From Geomonas oryzisoli (GTDB taxonomy: Bacteria > Desulfobacterota > Desulfuromonadia > Geobacterales > Geobacteraceae), in the NCBI RefSeq assembly GCF_018986915.1, contig NZ_CP076723.1:2761501-2825500 (forward strand): a stretch of DNA of 64,000 nucleotides, read 5' to 3'. Positions 23,560-31,741 of the stretch are shown in pieces. Position 1 is the first letter of the stretch. Each line of letters starts with the position of its first letter. The position numbers and the translations under genes were made by a program. The notes under the pieces are model-generated. The model saw nothing but the letters and a program-made list of their open reading frames with translations, had not been told where the DNA came from and searched no databases.

Positions 23560-23921
23560 CCCAGCACCTTCTTTACAACCGCCATCAGTTGTTCGGGTTT
23601 GAAAGGCTTGACGATCCAGCCGGTGGCGCCGGCCGCCTTTCCTTCCTGCTTCTTGGAATCCTGGGATTCCGTGGTCAGCATGACGATGGGGATGAACTTG
23701 CAGCTCGCCAGCGCCCTGGCCCCCTTGATCAGCCCGATGCCGTCCAGGTTGGGCATGTTGAGGTCGGTGATCAGCATGTCCACCTTGGTGGTGGCCAATT
23801 TCTGCAGCGCATCCTTGCCGTCCACGGCCTCCACCACGTCATACCCACCCTGTTTCAGGGTGAAGGTCACCATCTGCCGTACGCTGGCGGAATCATCAGC
23901 TGTCATTATCACTTTGGCCAT
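23556..23921 (-). CDS. cheY: Chemotaxis response regulator (CheY)
   Basis: 121-aa single-domain receiver. The acidic residues D9/D10 and phosphoacceptor D53 (ITDLNMPNLDG), the switch threonine (LTTES) and lysine (VKPF) are all present. The start at 23921 follows AGGAGGAGAG and overlaps the STAS gene's stop (TAATG). It would carry the CheA output signal to the flagellar motor or to another target; clusters of this type in Geobacter do not all control flagella. Confidence 0.93.
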   Translation of the reverse strand: MAKVIMTADDSASVRQMVTFTLKQGGYDVVEAVDGKDALQKLATTKVDMLITDLNMPNLDGIGLIKGARALASCKFIPIVMLTTESQDSKKQEGKAAGATGWIVKPFKPEQLMAVVKKVLG

Positions 23922-24280
23922 TAGCTCTCTCCTCCTACCCAGATGCAACTGCAAGCTCGATCTTGCGGACACCCGGTGTGCCTTTGAAATCCGGCGCCGT
24001 TCGCCGCTTCACGGAAGGTGGCGTTGCCGCCGTCGAAGATATGCAGGCTCTTGCCGCTGCGCACCGCACTCTGGTGCGCCGCACACAATAGCTGCAGTCC
24101 GGTCAGATCGATGCCGGTGAGGGCGGAGACGTCCACCCGCACCTCCGGTGCCGCCCCGAGGGCCGCCAGGAGCGCGTCCCGGAATTCCCGGGCCTCGCAG
24201 ATGGTGACCCCGCCGGAAACCTTCAGGATTTCCGTTGCCCCTTGCGGGTCTTTTACCCGTTCCAACGTAACCTCGTCCAT
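23921..24280 (-). CDS. STAS-domain protein in che operon
   Basis: 119-aa STAS-type (anti-sigma-antagonist-like) protein. The pattern GGVTICEAREFRDAL, then VDVSALTGIDLTGLQLL, is the STAS strand-helix core, with the serine/threonine normally phosphorylated in SpoIIAA-like proteins falling around DLTGLQ (threonine). The last 20 residues contain two cysteines (GCPQDRACSC) and are atypical. The start at 24280 has GAGG 6 bases upstream. The gene sits between the soluble MCP-like gene and cheY, where cheW might be expected. It may add a phosphorylation or partner-switch input, which is inference. Confidence 0.8.
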   Translation of the reverse strand: MDEVTLERVKDPQGATEILKVSGGVTICEAREFRDALLAALGAAPEVRVDVSALTGIDLTGLQLLCAAHQSAVRSGKSLHIFDGGNATFREAANGAGFQRHTGCPQDRACSCIWVGGES

Positions 24281-24299
24281 ATGGATCCTCGTCCTCGAT

Positions 24300-26096
24300 T
24301 TAGAAAAGTTCCACGTTGCCGCCCAGTTCGTCCTCGTCGGCCGCCGGTGGCGGAGGCGCCGACTGTGTCGGCATCCTCCCGCCGGTGGCGGGCCCGCTCA
24401 GCGACTCGTGAATCCTGCGTTCGCTCTGCATGGTGTAGCGCTGGGCCAGTTGGTCCAGGTTCCCCGCCACGCCGGCCGGGGCCAGCCTGCGGGCTTCGGT
24501 CGCGACGCCGGAGATGGCCCGGATCGACTCCTCCAGCACCTGGGCCACCTTGCGGTGTACCGTGATCCCCGACACCACCTGCTCGATGTCGGTGGAGAGC
24601 CGGGTCACCGCGTCGTCCATCTTGTGCAGCGAGTGCTGCAGCGTGTCGTTCACCTGCCTTAGTGTCTGCACCAGGCCGGAAAGGGTCTGCACCATGCCGT
24701 GCACCTCGGACTCGAGTCCGGTGGTCTCGACGCTCACCCCCTGGCTGAGCCGGTCGGTGACCGCGATGATCCCCTGCAGCGTCCCGGAGACCGCGCCGGT
24801 ATGGTCGATGGCATCGATGGAAAGCCGCTGGATCGCCTCCGCCAGCACCCCGAGCGCCGCCCCCTCGTCACCGGTGTAGGCGGACTTGATCTGGGCGTTC
24901 AGGGCGATCAGCTTGATCTCCTCGCCGATCTTTTCGATGTCGCCCACGAAGGTGGCGATCTCCCCCACCGTTTCCGCCACGGTCGCCATGGCCACGCACA
25001 GGGCCTGGTTCACCTTCGAGCTCTCGAGGAGCGCGTCGGAGACCACCGAGATGTCCCTTTCCATGCCGGTGAAGAAGCTGCCGCCGGCCTGGTCCGCTAT
25101 GCCGGCCATGCCGCTGGTCTGGGCGGAGAGGCCCGACTGCTTCCTGGCGACTTCCCTGAGGCTATCCATGATGACCCGCACCGCGGCGTCCAGCTCGTCG
25201 GAGGCGTGGCGCAACTGGGCCATCTGCAGCTCGCAGATGGTCGCCGTCGCGTCGGCGCCGCAGCTCCCCTCGTCGAGACCGTCTTTGACCTCGGACAGCG
25301 CCTCCTGGACATGCTCGATCTGCTGGCGCACGATGTCGTGGGCCTGCATGGACATGACCACGTCGCCGATGGAGCGGTACACCTCGTCGGAGACGGCGGA
25401 GACCAGCGCCACGGAACTGGAACAGCGCGAGTTGATCTCGGTGAGGGACTGCAGACTCTTCTTGGTGCGTGCCAGCACCTCGATGACCTTGTCGTGCTGC
25501 TGGGCACCGCTCTCCAGTACCCCGGTCAGGGTCTGCTCGATTTCCCGCGCCAGGTCGTCCTTTCTTCTCATGATGAAGGCGGCCTTGTCGTTCACCTGGA
25601 CCGAAAGCTCGCCCACGTCGCTGGCCAGGGTGTCGAACCCGGCGGCGCTCTGTCCCAGCCGCGCGCTCTCGATCTTGGTGGAGATCCCGAGCATGCGCAG
25701 CACCTTGTTCACCTTCTTGAAGCCGGAGAGAGGATCACCCACCTTCTCCAGCAGGCCGAGGATCTCGCGCAGCGTCTGGGCGCTCCCCTCGATCTCGTTC
25801 TGGGCCCGGTCCACGTAGTGCCCCATGTGGTCGAGCATCTCCCCGAGGCGGTCCATGGCGCCGGTCACGTGATCGCCGGCGACCTCCCCCACCATGTCCG
25901 AGGCAAGCCCGGAGATCCCCAGGCCGCGCTGGTAGAAATCCTGCAGCCTGCCACCGATCGCCAGGAACTCGTCTTCGGTGGTCCCCGAAATCACGGCCAG
26001 TTCCGCCGCAGCCTTGGCCAAGACGCCGGACCAACCCGGCGCGAGCGCTCTGGTTTCCGATTCGAGGGCGCTGGTATCATTGCCGGCAGCTATCAT
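24300..26096 (-). CDS. Soluble methyl-accepting chemotaxis-like protein with two signalling-hairpin segments
   Basis: 598-aa, almost entirely helical, with no membrane segment. Two segments resemble the tip of the MCP signalling hairpin: one at about 128-168 (LGISTKIESARLG) and one at about 387-425 (IKLIALNAQIKSAYTG). This suggests an internal duplication. The match to canonical MCPs is partial, and I see no sensor domain. The C-terminal tail is Pro/Ala-rich and ends GGNVELF, which might be a binding peptide. It is the first gene of the che operon; AGGA precedes ATG 26096 with a 5-base spacer. It may serve as a cytoplasmic receptor or scaffold for CheA. Confidence 0.8.
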   Translation of the reverse strand: MIAAGNDTSALESETRALAPGWSGVLAKAAAELAVISGTTEDEFLAIGGRLQDFYQRGLGISGLASDMVGEVAGDHVTGAMDRLGEMLDHMGHYVDRAQNEIEGSAQTLREILGLLEKVGDPLSGFKKVNKVLRMLGISTKIESARLGQSAAGFDTLASDVGELSVQVNDKAAFIMRRKDDLAREIEQTLTGVLESGAQQHDKVIEVLARTKKSLQSLTEINSRCSSSVALVSAVSDEVYRSIGDVVMSMQAHDIVRQQIEHVQEALSEVKDGLDEGSCGADATATICELQMAQLRHASDELDAAVRVIMDSLREVARKQSGLSAQTSGMAGIADQAGGSFFTGMERDISVVSDALLESSKVNQALCVAMATVAETVGEIATFVGDIEKIGEEIKLIALNAQIKSAYTGDEGAALGVLAEAIQRLSIDAIDHTGAVSGTLQGIIAVTDRLSQGVSVETTGLESEVHGMVQTLSGLVQTLRQVNDTLQHSLHKMDDAVTRLSTDIEQVVSGITVHRKVAQVLEESIRAISGVATEARRLAPAGVAGNLDQLAQRYTMQSERRIHESLSGPATGGRMPTQSAPPPPAADEDELGGNVELF

Positions 26097-26167
26097 ATCT
26101 TTCCTTTATTCGTGAGAGGTTGGTAAGCCCGGGTCTGCAATCGGTTTCGGGACGACCTGCCCGGTTG

Positions 26168-26201
26168 AGTTATTTTATCGACACCCTTGGGCAGATCTTG
26201 A
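26168..26201 (-). promoter_or_regulatory. Possible sigma-28 (FliA-type) promoter of che operon
   Basis: On the minus strand TCAAGATC, 11 bases, then GTCGATAA. The -10 differs from GCCGATAA at one position, the -35 matches TAAAGTTT at five of eight, and the spacing equals that of the E. coli consensus. It lies about 80 bases upstream of the first che gene. The match was found by eye, and the Geobacter consensus may differ. Confidence 0.4.
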
Positions 26202-26343
26202 AGCCTTTTTCTCATGGAATCGAAAACTTCGGCAATTTAATGGGAAGTCCCCGCGCTCATTGGTGTTCTACCCCGGGCGTCGCTGCCGCCCTCGGCGGTA
26301 AAAAGAAACATCACCAATGATCTCGGGCATTTTTAACCACAAA

Positions 26344-26994
26344 AGCAGTTACGCAAAGGACGCAAAGCAGGCGCAAGGGTCGGTAAGAGGGGCTTTTTGT
26401 TGTTACCCCAAAACCAAAGCCCTCCTTGCGCCCTTCGCGGATACTCGGCGTTCTTTGCGCTACGGCTTTTTGAAAGCAGTTACGCAAAGGACGCAAAGCA
26501 GGCGCAAGGGTCGGGAAGAAAGGCTTTTTTGTTGTCACCCCAAAACCAAAGCCCTCCTCGCGCCCTTCGCGGATACTCGGCGTTCTTTGCGCTACGGCTT
26601 TTTGAAAGCAGTTACGCAAAGGACGCAAAGCAGGCGCAAAGGCCGGGAAGAAAGACTTTTTGTTGTTACCCCAAAACCAAAGCCCTCCTTGCGCCCTTCG
26701 CGGATACTCGGCGTTCTTTGCGCTACGGCTTTTTGAAAGCAGTTACGCAAAGGACACAAAGCAGGCGCAAAGGCCGGGAAGAAAGACTTTTTGTTGTTAC
26801 CCCAAAACCAAAGCCCTCCTTGCGCCCTTCGCGGATACTCGGCGTTCTTTGCGCTACAGCTTTTTGAAAGCAGTTACGTAAAGGACGCAAAGCAGGCGCA
26901 AGGGTCGGGAAGAAAGACTTTTTTGTTGTTACCCCAAAACCAAAGCCCTCCTTGCGCCCTTCGCGGATACTCGGCGTTCTTTGCGCTACAGCTT
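26344..26994. repeat. Five tandem copies of a 131-bp element with internal inverted arms
   Basis: Units start at about 26344, 26475, 26607, 26738 and 26869, each 131-132 bases and nearly identical. Within a unit, 'ttacgcaaaggacgcaaagcaggc' at the left and 'ggcgttctttgcgctac' at the right are inverted relatives, so each unit can form one long hairpin. The left arm is related to the dispersed family B repeat. The frame stays open on the plus strand across several units, but the peptide is just the repeat and I do not call it a gene. Confidence 0.85.
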
Positions 26995-27027
26995 AAAAAA
27001 AAAGGCGTCCCCGGTGAAGGGACGCCC
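26994..27027 (-). terminator. Rho-independent terminator after the dtxR-feoA gene
   Basis: Inverted repeat GGCGTCCC/GGGACGCC (27004-27011 and 27019-27026) with a 7-base loop. On the minus strand a run of nine T residues follows. It ends the iron-operon transcript about 45 bases after its last stop codon, at the border of the tandem repeat. Confidence 0.85.
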
Positions 27028-27071
27028 TTGTTGCTGCCTGGATGGTATGAGCGGGCCGAAGGCCCGGCCGG

Positions 27072-27716
27072 TTAACGCCTGACGAAGATCTCGCGGGCCA
27101 TGGCCGAGTCGATGGCGAATTCGGAGAACCCGACTCTGAAGATGTAGGAGGGAAAGGCCTGCAAGAGGGAGATCCGGTTGCCCGGGAGCACCCCCATCGC
27201 CATCAGCTTCTGCATCTTCTTGCTGTCTTCGGTCTGGATGTAGGCGATGTCGCCGTCGTCGCCCGGCTTCAACTCGGTCAGCGGCACCACGCCGAGGTCG
27301 CCGCTCTTGCGCGCCTCTTCGCAGCACTCACCCGGCGGAATGGGTTTTCCGTGCGGGCAGGTGGCCGGGTGGTTCAGCATGGTGCAGACCTTGCTGTCCA
27401 CGCCCTCATTCAACAGGTGCTCGAACTGGCAGGCCTTCACATCACCGCTTTCGCCCCTTATGTTCAAGACGTCCATCATCAGCCTCTCGGCCAGTCGATG
27501 CCGCCTGATGGTCATGCGCCCTTCCTCGCGTCCCTCCGGACGGAAGTAGATGCGCCCGCCCCTGATCTCCACCAGGGCATGCGCGGAGAGCTCGTGGTAG
27601 GCGGGATCGGAAGGATCGATCTCCATCCGGTCCAGCTCGGCGTAGCCGGCGCCCTTCTCCTCCGACTCGATCCAGAGCGCCTCCAGTATCTCTTCCGCTT
27701 TATCGCTAAGCTTCAT
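27072..27716 (-). CDS. DtxR-family metal-dependent regulator with C-terminal FeoA domain
   Basis: 214-aa regulator. The N-terminal winged helix (about 1-65) is followed by the dimerisation helix RRHRLAERLMMDVL and a metal-binding segment with cysteines (CTMLNHPATCPHGKPIPPG). From about 140 on there is an SH3-like FeoA domain (LTELKPGDDGDIAYI ... RISLLQAFPSYIFRVG). It probably senses ferrous iron and represses the feo genes. Its own FeoA domain may stand in for the missing separate feoA. It overlaps the stop of the Cys-rich mini-protein gene by 4 bases. Confidence 0.85.
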   Translation of the reverse strand: MKLSDKAEEILEALWIESEEKGAGYAELDRMEIDPSDPAYHELSAHALVEIRGGRIYFRPEGREEGRMTIRRHRLAERLMMDVLNIRGESGDVKACQFEHLLNEGVDSKVCTMLNHPATCPHGKPIPPGECCEEARKSGDLGVVPLTELKPGDDGDIAYIQTEDSKKMQKLMAMGVLPGNRISLLQAFPSYIFRVGFSEFAIDSAMAREIFVRR

Positions 27717-27895
27717 AACTTCTCCTTTTTTCCGAACATTTTCTTTAGCCCTTTAACGAGAGCCGGCTCCGGCGGGTTCTCATAATTGCAGCGGGGACAT
27801 TTTACCATCTTGCAGCCGGATGACATCGGGCAATTTTTGCACCCCACGTTCCCTTCACTCTCCGCGAACTCATGTCCGCAAAATCCGCACCTCAT
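27713..27895 (-). CDS. Cys-rich small protein of the feo locus
   Basis: 60 aa with nine cysteines or so in CGFC, CKNCPMSSGC and CPRC motifs, followed by a basic C-terminal tail (GLKKMFGKKEKL). The spacing suggests two zinc-ribbon-like knuckles or an iron-binding site. It is encoded between feoB and the dtxR-feoA gene and is probably co-transcribed. I recall Cys-rich small proteins near feoB in other Geobacter genomes, but know of no proven role. Confidence 0.7.
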   Translation of the reverse strand: MRCGFCGHEFAESEGNVGCKNCPMSSGCKMVKCPRCNYENPPEPALVKGLKKMFGKKEKL

Positions 27896-27915
27896 TGGAA
27901 CCTCTGAAAACCAAA

Positions 27916-28146
27916 CCGTTTAACAGGGATAAAGGGGATAAAAGGGATAACACAAGAAAAACCGGTGTCACGCCAAGACGCAAAGTCGCAAAGAAAAGAC
28001 AAGGCGTTGGGGGAAACCCAAAAGCTCTTTAGGTTCTTTACCTAAATGTTTTGCGCTTCTCGTACTTCTAGCGTTTTTTGCGTCTTCGCGTGAGAAACGA
28101 TTTATAGGCCTTTATCCCTTTTATCCCCTTTATCCCTGTTTGAATC
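27916..28146. repeat. Nested inverted repeat (family A-B ... B'-A') between feoB and the Cys-rich gene
   Basis: Forward A (27918-27950), forward B (27963-27990), about 75 bases of unique DNA, then inverted B (28068-28098) and inverted A (28110-28143). The mirror order makes a large imperfect palindrome of about 230 bp. No gene or other signal is visible in it. Confidence 0.75.
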
Positions 28147-28162
28147 GGTTTTAGGTGTCTCC

Positions 28163-30154
28163 TTACAGGATGTTGGTCAGGAGCAGGGCACGGTTCAACA
28201 GCCAACCGGTGCCGAAGGCAAAGGTGGAAACGAACAGGCCGATGCTGATGGCCACCTTCCAGCCCCGCTCCTTCTTCATGATCAGGAACTGCGCCACGCA
28301 GGGGATGAACAGTGTCAGGGTCACGGCGGCGACGGTCAACTGGCGCGCGTCCATCAGCCCCTTGCTCTGCAGATCGTAGAGGCCGGCAGCACCGTAGTCA
28401 CGGCGGAAGAAGCCGAAGATGAACGCCACCGCACTCTCCTTGGGCAGCCCCAGGGAGGCCATGACCGGGGTCATCGCCTCGATCATCTTCTCGAAGAAAT
28501 GGGTCACCTTACCCAGCCACAAAAGTACCGAGGCCAGGATGAACAGCGGCAGGATCTCCATGAAGTACCACTGCATGCGGGTGTAGGTCTTGGTCAAAAC
28601 GTTGGAGAACTGCGGCAGCCGCATGGGCGGGATCTCCATGTAGAACATCGGGGTGTCCCCGGGCAGCACCTTGGACGCCAAGAGACCGACCAGCAGGAAG
28701 ATGCCGAACAGGCACAGCCCCCAGACCAAAAGCGCACCGGGGGTCTTGGAGAGAAGCGACATGATCACCCCCAACTGCGCCGAGCAGGGGATCGCCAGCG
28801 CCAGCAATATCGTCGCGATGACGCGCTCGCGCACCGTCTCCAGGGTCCGGGTCACCATGGTGGCCATGGTGTCGCAGCCGAAACCGAGCACCATGGGAAT
28901 GACGGCGCGGCCGGTGAGCCCCATGGTCTTGAAGACCCGGTCCACCAGGAGCGCCAGGCGCGGGAAGTAGCCGCTATCCTCCAGAACCGAGAAGAAGAGG
29001 AAGAAGGTGGCCACGATGGGAAGGATGATGCCGACGGCGTAGCGAAAGCCCAGGGTGATGATGCCGTATTCGCCGACGAAGAGCTCCTGGATGATGGGCC
29101 AGGGGACGTTCCCCTTGACGACCTCGGTGATCCACGGGTTGAAATACTCCTCGAACCCCTTCCCTTCCAGGACGTCGACCAGGGTTCCGGCGCCGAAGAC
29201 ACCCACGAACTGGTACAGGCCGAAGTAGAGCACGATGAGGAGCAGCGGCACTCCGGTGGTCGGGCGCACGGTCAGGCGCGAGATGCGCTCGGCCAGGGTG
29301 ACCACCCGCTTCTGCGGGGTCCTGAAGGCGCCGTCCAGGACCTTCTTGACGATCGTCTTGCGCTCCATGGAGAGGTCGAGATGGAAGGATTCCCTGCGCT
29401 CGAAGCGCTTTTCCCTGACCGCCGCCTCGACCACGCCGAAGCCGTCCCCCTCGCTTGCGCGCACCAGGTCCGCCACCTCGGTGTCCCCCTGCAAGAGGAG
29501 CAGCGCCAGCGACTTCTTGGAAAGGATGTAATCGCCTTTCAGGCAGCCGGAGATCTCGGCGATGTCCCCTTCCATGAGGCGGGAGTACCCGAAGGGGGGG
29601 ATGGTGCTCGCGGTGGAGCCGGCGATGGCGGCCCTGATCTCGGGAAGGCCGACCTTCTTGGCGGTAGCCGCGCCGATCACCGGAATGCCGAGACGCTGTG
29701 ACAGCAGCGGGATGTCGATCTCCAGCCCCATGCGGGCCGCCTCGTCCATGATGTTCACCACCAGCACCACCGGAAGTTCCGCCTCGATCAGCTGCAGCGT
29801 CATGGGGAGCATCCGCTCCAGGTTGCGCGCGTCAAGCACGTGCAGCACCAGGTGCGGCCGCTCGTTAAGCAGGATTTCGCGGGCGACCCGCTCCTCCTCG
29901 GTGATGGGGAGGATGGAGTACATGCCAGGGGTGTCGATAATCTCGAACTCCTCGCCGTTGATCGCGGTGGTGCCGCGGGAGACCTCGACCGACGTGCCGG
30001 GGTAGTTGGAGACGGTTACGTAAGCGCCGGTCAGCGCGTTGAAGAGCACGCTTTTGCCGACGTTGGGATTCCCGACCAGGGCCACTTTCTTGGCGCCGGT
30101 GCTGCTGACGGTGGGTGTTTCGTGACAGGAACCCTTCTTACCGAAAAATGACAT
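28163..30154 (-). CDS. feoB: Ferrous iron transporter (FeoB)
   Basis: 663-aa inner-membrane Fe(II) transporter. The cytoplasmic G domain has GNPNVGKS (28-35), DTPG (74-77) and NIMD (about 133-136). The membrane half carries the gate motifs LGFGCDTMA and a C-terminal segment with FFRRDYGA. An N-terminal extension of about 20 residues with a Cys-His pair (GSCHE) precedes the G domain. No separate feoA is next to it; the FeoA domain is on the DtxR protein downstream. The A-B repeat palindrome lies between them. Confidence 0.95.
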   Translation of the reverse strand: MSFFGKKGSCHETPTVSSTGAKKVALVGNPNVGKSVLFNALTGAYVTVSNYPGTSVEVSRGTTAINGEEFEIIDTPGMYSILPITEEERVAREILLNERPHLVLHVLDARNLERMLPMTLQLIEAELPVVLVVNIMDEAARMGLEIDIPLLSQRLGIPVIGAATAKKVGLPEIRAAIAGSTASTIPPFGYSRLMEGDIAEISGCLKGDYILSKKSLALLLLQGDTEVADLVRASEGDGFGVVEAAVREKRFERRESFHLDLSMERKTIVKKVLDGAFRTPQKRVVTLAERISRLTVRPTTGVPLLLIVLYFGLYQFVGVFGAGTLVDVLEGKGFEEYFNPWITEVVKGNVPWPIIQELFVGEYGIITLGFRYAVGIILPIVATFFLFFSVLEDSGYFPRLALLVDRVFKTMGLTGRAVIPMVLGFGCDTMATMVTRTLETVRERVIATILLALAIPCSAQLGVIMSLLSKTPGALLVWGLCLFGIFLLVGLLASKVLPGDTPMFYMEIPPMRLPQFSNVLTKTYTRMQWYFMEILPLFILASVLLWLGKVTHFFEKMIEAMTPVMASLGLPKESAVAFIFGFFRRDYGAAGLYDLQSKGLMDARQLTVAAVTLTLFIPCVAQFLIMKKERGWKVAISIGLFVSTFAFGTGWLLNRALLLTNIL

Positions 30155-30247
30155 GACTCTACCTACCTCTTTTTAACGTTCGTTTGCCAATGAAATGCCA
30201 ATGAATGTCACTTTCATGATGGCGGGATTTTTTTCCAGCAAAAGGCT

Positions 30248-30335
30248 ATTAACAGGGATAAAGGGGATAAAAGGGATTTTGACGGAAGCCTTTGCCTCGG
30301 CCTCCATCCTGTTCATCCCTTGTATCACTGTTAAA
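30248..30335. repeat. Family A repeat pair between fur and feoB
   Basis: Forward 'aacagggataaaggggataaaagggat' (30250-30278) and a degenerate inverted copy 'catcccttgtatcactgttaaa' (30315-30336). Sequence between the arms is unremarkable. Confidence 0.6.
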
Positions 30336-30343
30336 AGCCTTTG

Positions 30344-30775
30344 TTACTTCCTGCAGTTGGCACAGAGGCCGTAAATTTCGAGGCGATGCCGCTCGATCAG
30401 AAAGCCACGGCTGTTGGCCACCTCGTCCTGCAGTTTTTCGATGGTCTCGTTTTCGAATTCTTCGATGTGGCCGCAACGGGTGCAGACCAGGTGGTCGTGG
30501 TGCTCCCCTTCGCTTACGTGCTCGTAACGGGTCTGGCCGTCGCCGAACTGCATTTCGCGGGCGATGCCGGCCTCCGCGAAGAGCTTGAGGGTGCGATACA
30601 CGGTGGCGTAGCCGATGTTCGGGTTTTTGGATCTGAGCTTCAGATACAGCTCCTCGATGCTCAGATGCCTGTCGCTGGAGAGGAAACTGTCGAGGATGAT
30701 GTCGCGCTGTTTGGTCGACTTGAGTCCCCTCTGGGACATGAAGTCGGCGAAAGCTTTTTTCTTGGCTCGTTTCAT
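30344..30775 (-). CDS. fur: Fur-family transcriptional regulator
   Basis: 143-aa Fur-type repressor. The winged helix (about 10-85) ends with GYATVYRTLKLFAEAG. The metal site HHDHLVC follows, and two CxxC pairs (CTRC and CANC) complete the structural zinc site. It would repress iron-uptake genes when Fe(II) is plentiful. It lies just upstream of feoB on the same strand. An 8-bp inverted repeat (30772-30779, 30798-30805) spans its start codon. Confidence 0.92.
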   Translation of the reverse strand: MKRAKKKAFADFMSQRGLKSTKQRDIILDSFLSSDRHLSIEELYLKLRSKNPNIGYATVYRTLKLFAEAGIAREMQFGDGQTRYEHVSEGEHHDHLVCTRCGHIEEFENETIEKLQDEVANSRGFLIERHRLEIYGLCANCRK

Positions 30776-30971
30776 GACAACCCCAATTGAAAGTGGATGT
30801 CATGATAGCGACCGGCACAGTCACTGTCAACTCTTTTTTGGGGAACTGAAGGAAATGGGGAGGAGTCTGTGTCAGCCCCCGGGAAGGGAGAGTGAACCAA
30901 GTCACTCAGCAGTCGGAGCGGCTATCGCAAGTAACTAGATATCTGAAGCAGGGAGAAAAGTGGAAGTGGTG

Positions 30972-31724
30972 TTACATGCACGGCAGTCCAGGAGGAACCG
31001 ATGCACCCCGCTCTTGCAACATTCGCAGCAGTTCGGCGCGCTTGTGACAGTCGGGAAGGTCGGGGTCACTGCAAAACCGCCGCTGATAATCGACCAGTTC
31101 GTCCAACACGTTCAACCCGTGCATGCTCTTTACGCGGAAGTCAGCGCCTTTGAGGAGCAGATCCTTTGCCCGGTCATACTCCATCTGCATAACCAAGTCT
31201 AGAAGCAGGGAGGAACCATTTTCATTGCGCGAGTTAATATCGGCCCCCTTGGCCAAAAGCATGTTGTATTGTCGCCATAGCCCTTCCGACACTGCAAAAA
31301 ATATTAATGGAACATTCTCACTTGTTAAATCCGGATCAAGCCCATACTCAAAAAGCAATTCAAGGAAAGCCGGGTCTCTCTGGAATGTCACAACAACATC
31401 AGCAGCAGCAACCCCTTCTGGAGTCTTTAAGTTGGGGTTTACTCCCAACTGGAGAAGGGCTTTAACGGCACTTTTTTGACCTAACATCAAAGCCGTCCTC
31501 AGAGGGGTGTTCTCGTAAGCCCCTACTGCATTTAGATTTCCCCCTTCTGCGGCCAGTCTTCTGAGGGTTACGATATCGCCATCCATAATTGCAGAGATCA
31601 GCTCTTTTTCTTTGGGTGAAGAAAAGTCCTCGGAATAATCTATTTCCCTCATATGCCCCCCTTTGCTGTAGACTGTTAAAATTAACAAAAGTAGTACGGT
31701 GGCGGCAGCAGTTATTTTACGCAT
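30972..31724 (-). CDS. Exported ankyrin-repeat protein (candidate effector immunity protein)
   Basis: 250-aa protein with an N-terminal signal peptide or membrane anchor (ITAAATVLLLLILTVYS, 4-20), then several degenerate ankyrin repeats (for example NTPLRTALMLGQKSAVKALL, AVSEGLWRQYNMLLAKGADI, LVMQMEYDRAKDLLLKGADF). The C-terminus has a cysteine-bearing segment (CSDPDLPDC). GAGGAGG precedes ATG 31724. It lies 17 bases behind the lipase gene and is likely co-translated. Exported ankyrin proteins are reported as immunity partners of lipase-type T6SS effectors, hence the proposal; no direct evidence is in the sequence. Confidence 0.8.
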   Translation of the reverse strand: MRKITAAATVLLLLILTVYSKGGHMREIDYSEDFSSPKEKELISAIMDGDIVTLRRLAAEGGNLNAVGAYENTPLRTALMLGQKSAVKALLQLGVNPNLKTPEGVAAADVVVTFQRDPAFLELLFEYGLDPDLTSENVPLIFFAVSEGLWRQYNMLLAKGADINSRNENGSSLLLDLVMQMEYDRAKDLLLKGADFRVKSMHGLNVLDELVDYQRRFCSDPDLPDCHKRAELLRMLQERGASVPPGLPCM

Positions 31725-31741
31725 TTAGCCTCCTCATCCTG

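Noticed and set aside
26317-26881. Open plus-strand reading frames of up to 156 codons in the tandem repeat
   Set aside because: They stay open only because the repeat length keeps them in frame. The peptides are copies of the repeat, with no ribosome site and no recognisable fold.
26344-26994. Possible CRISPR array
   Set aside because: Repeats are adjacent 131-bp tandem units with no unique spacers between them, and no cas gene is near.
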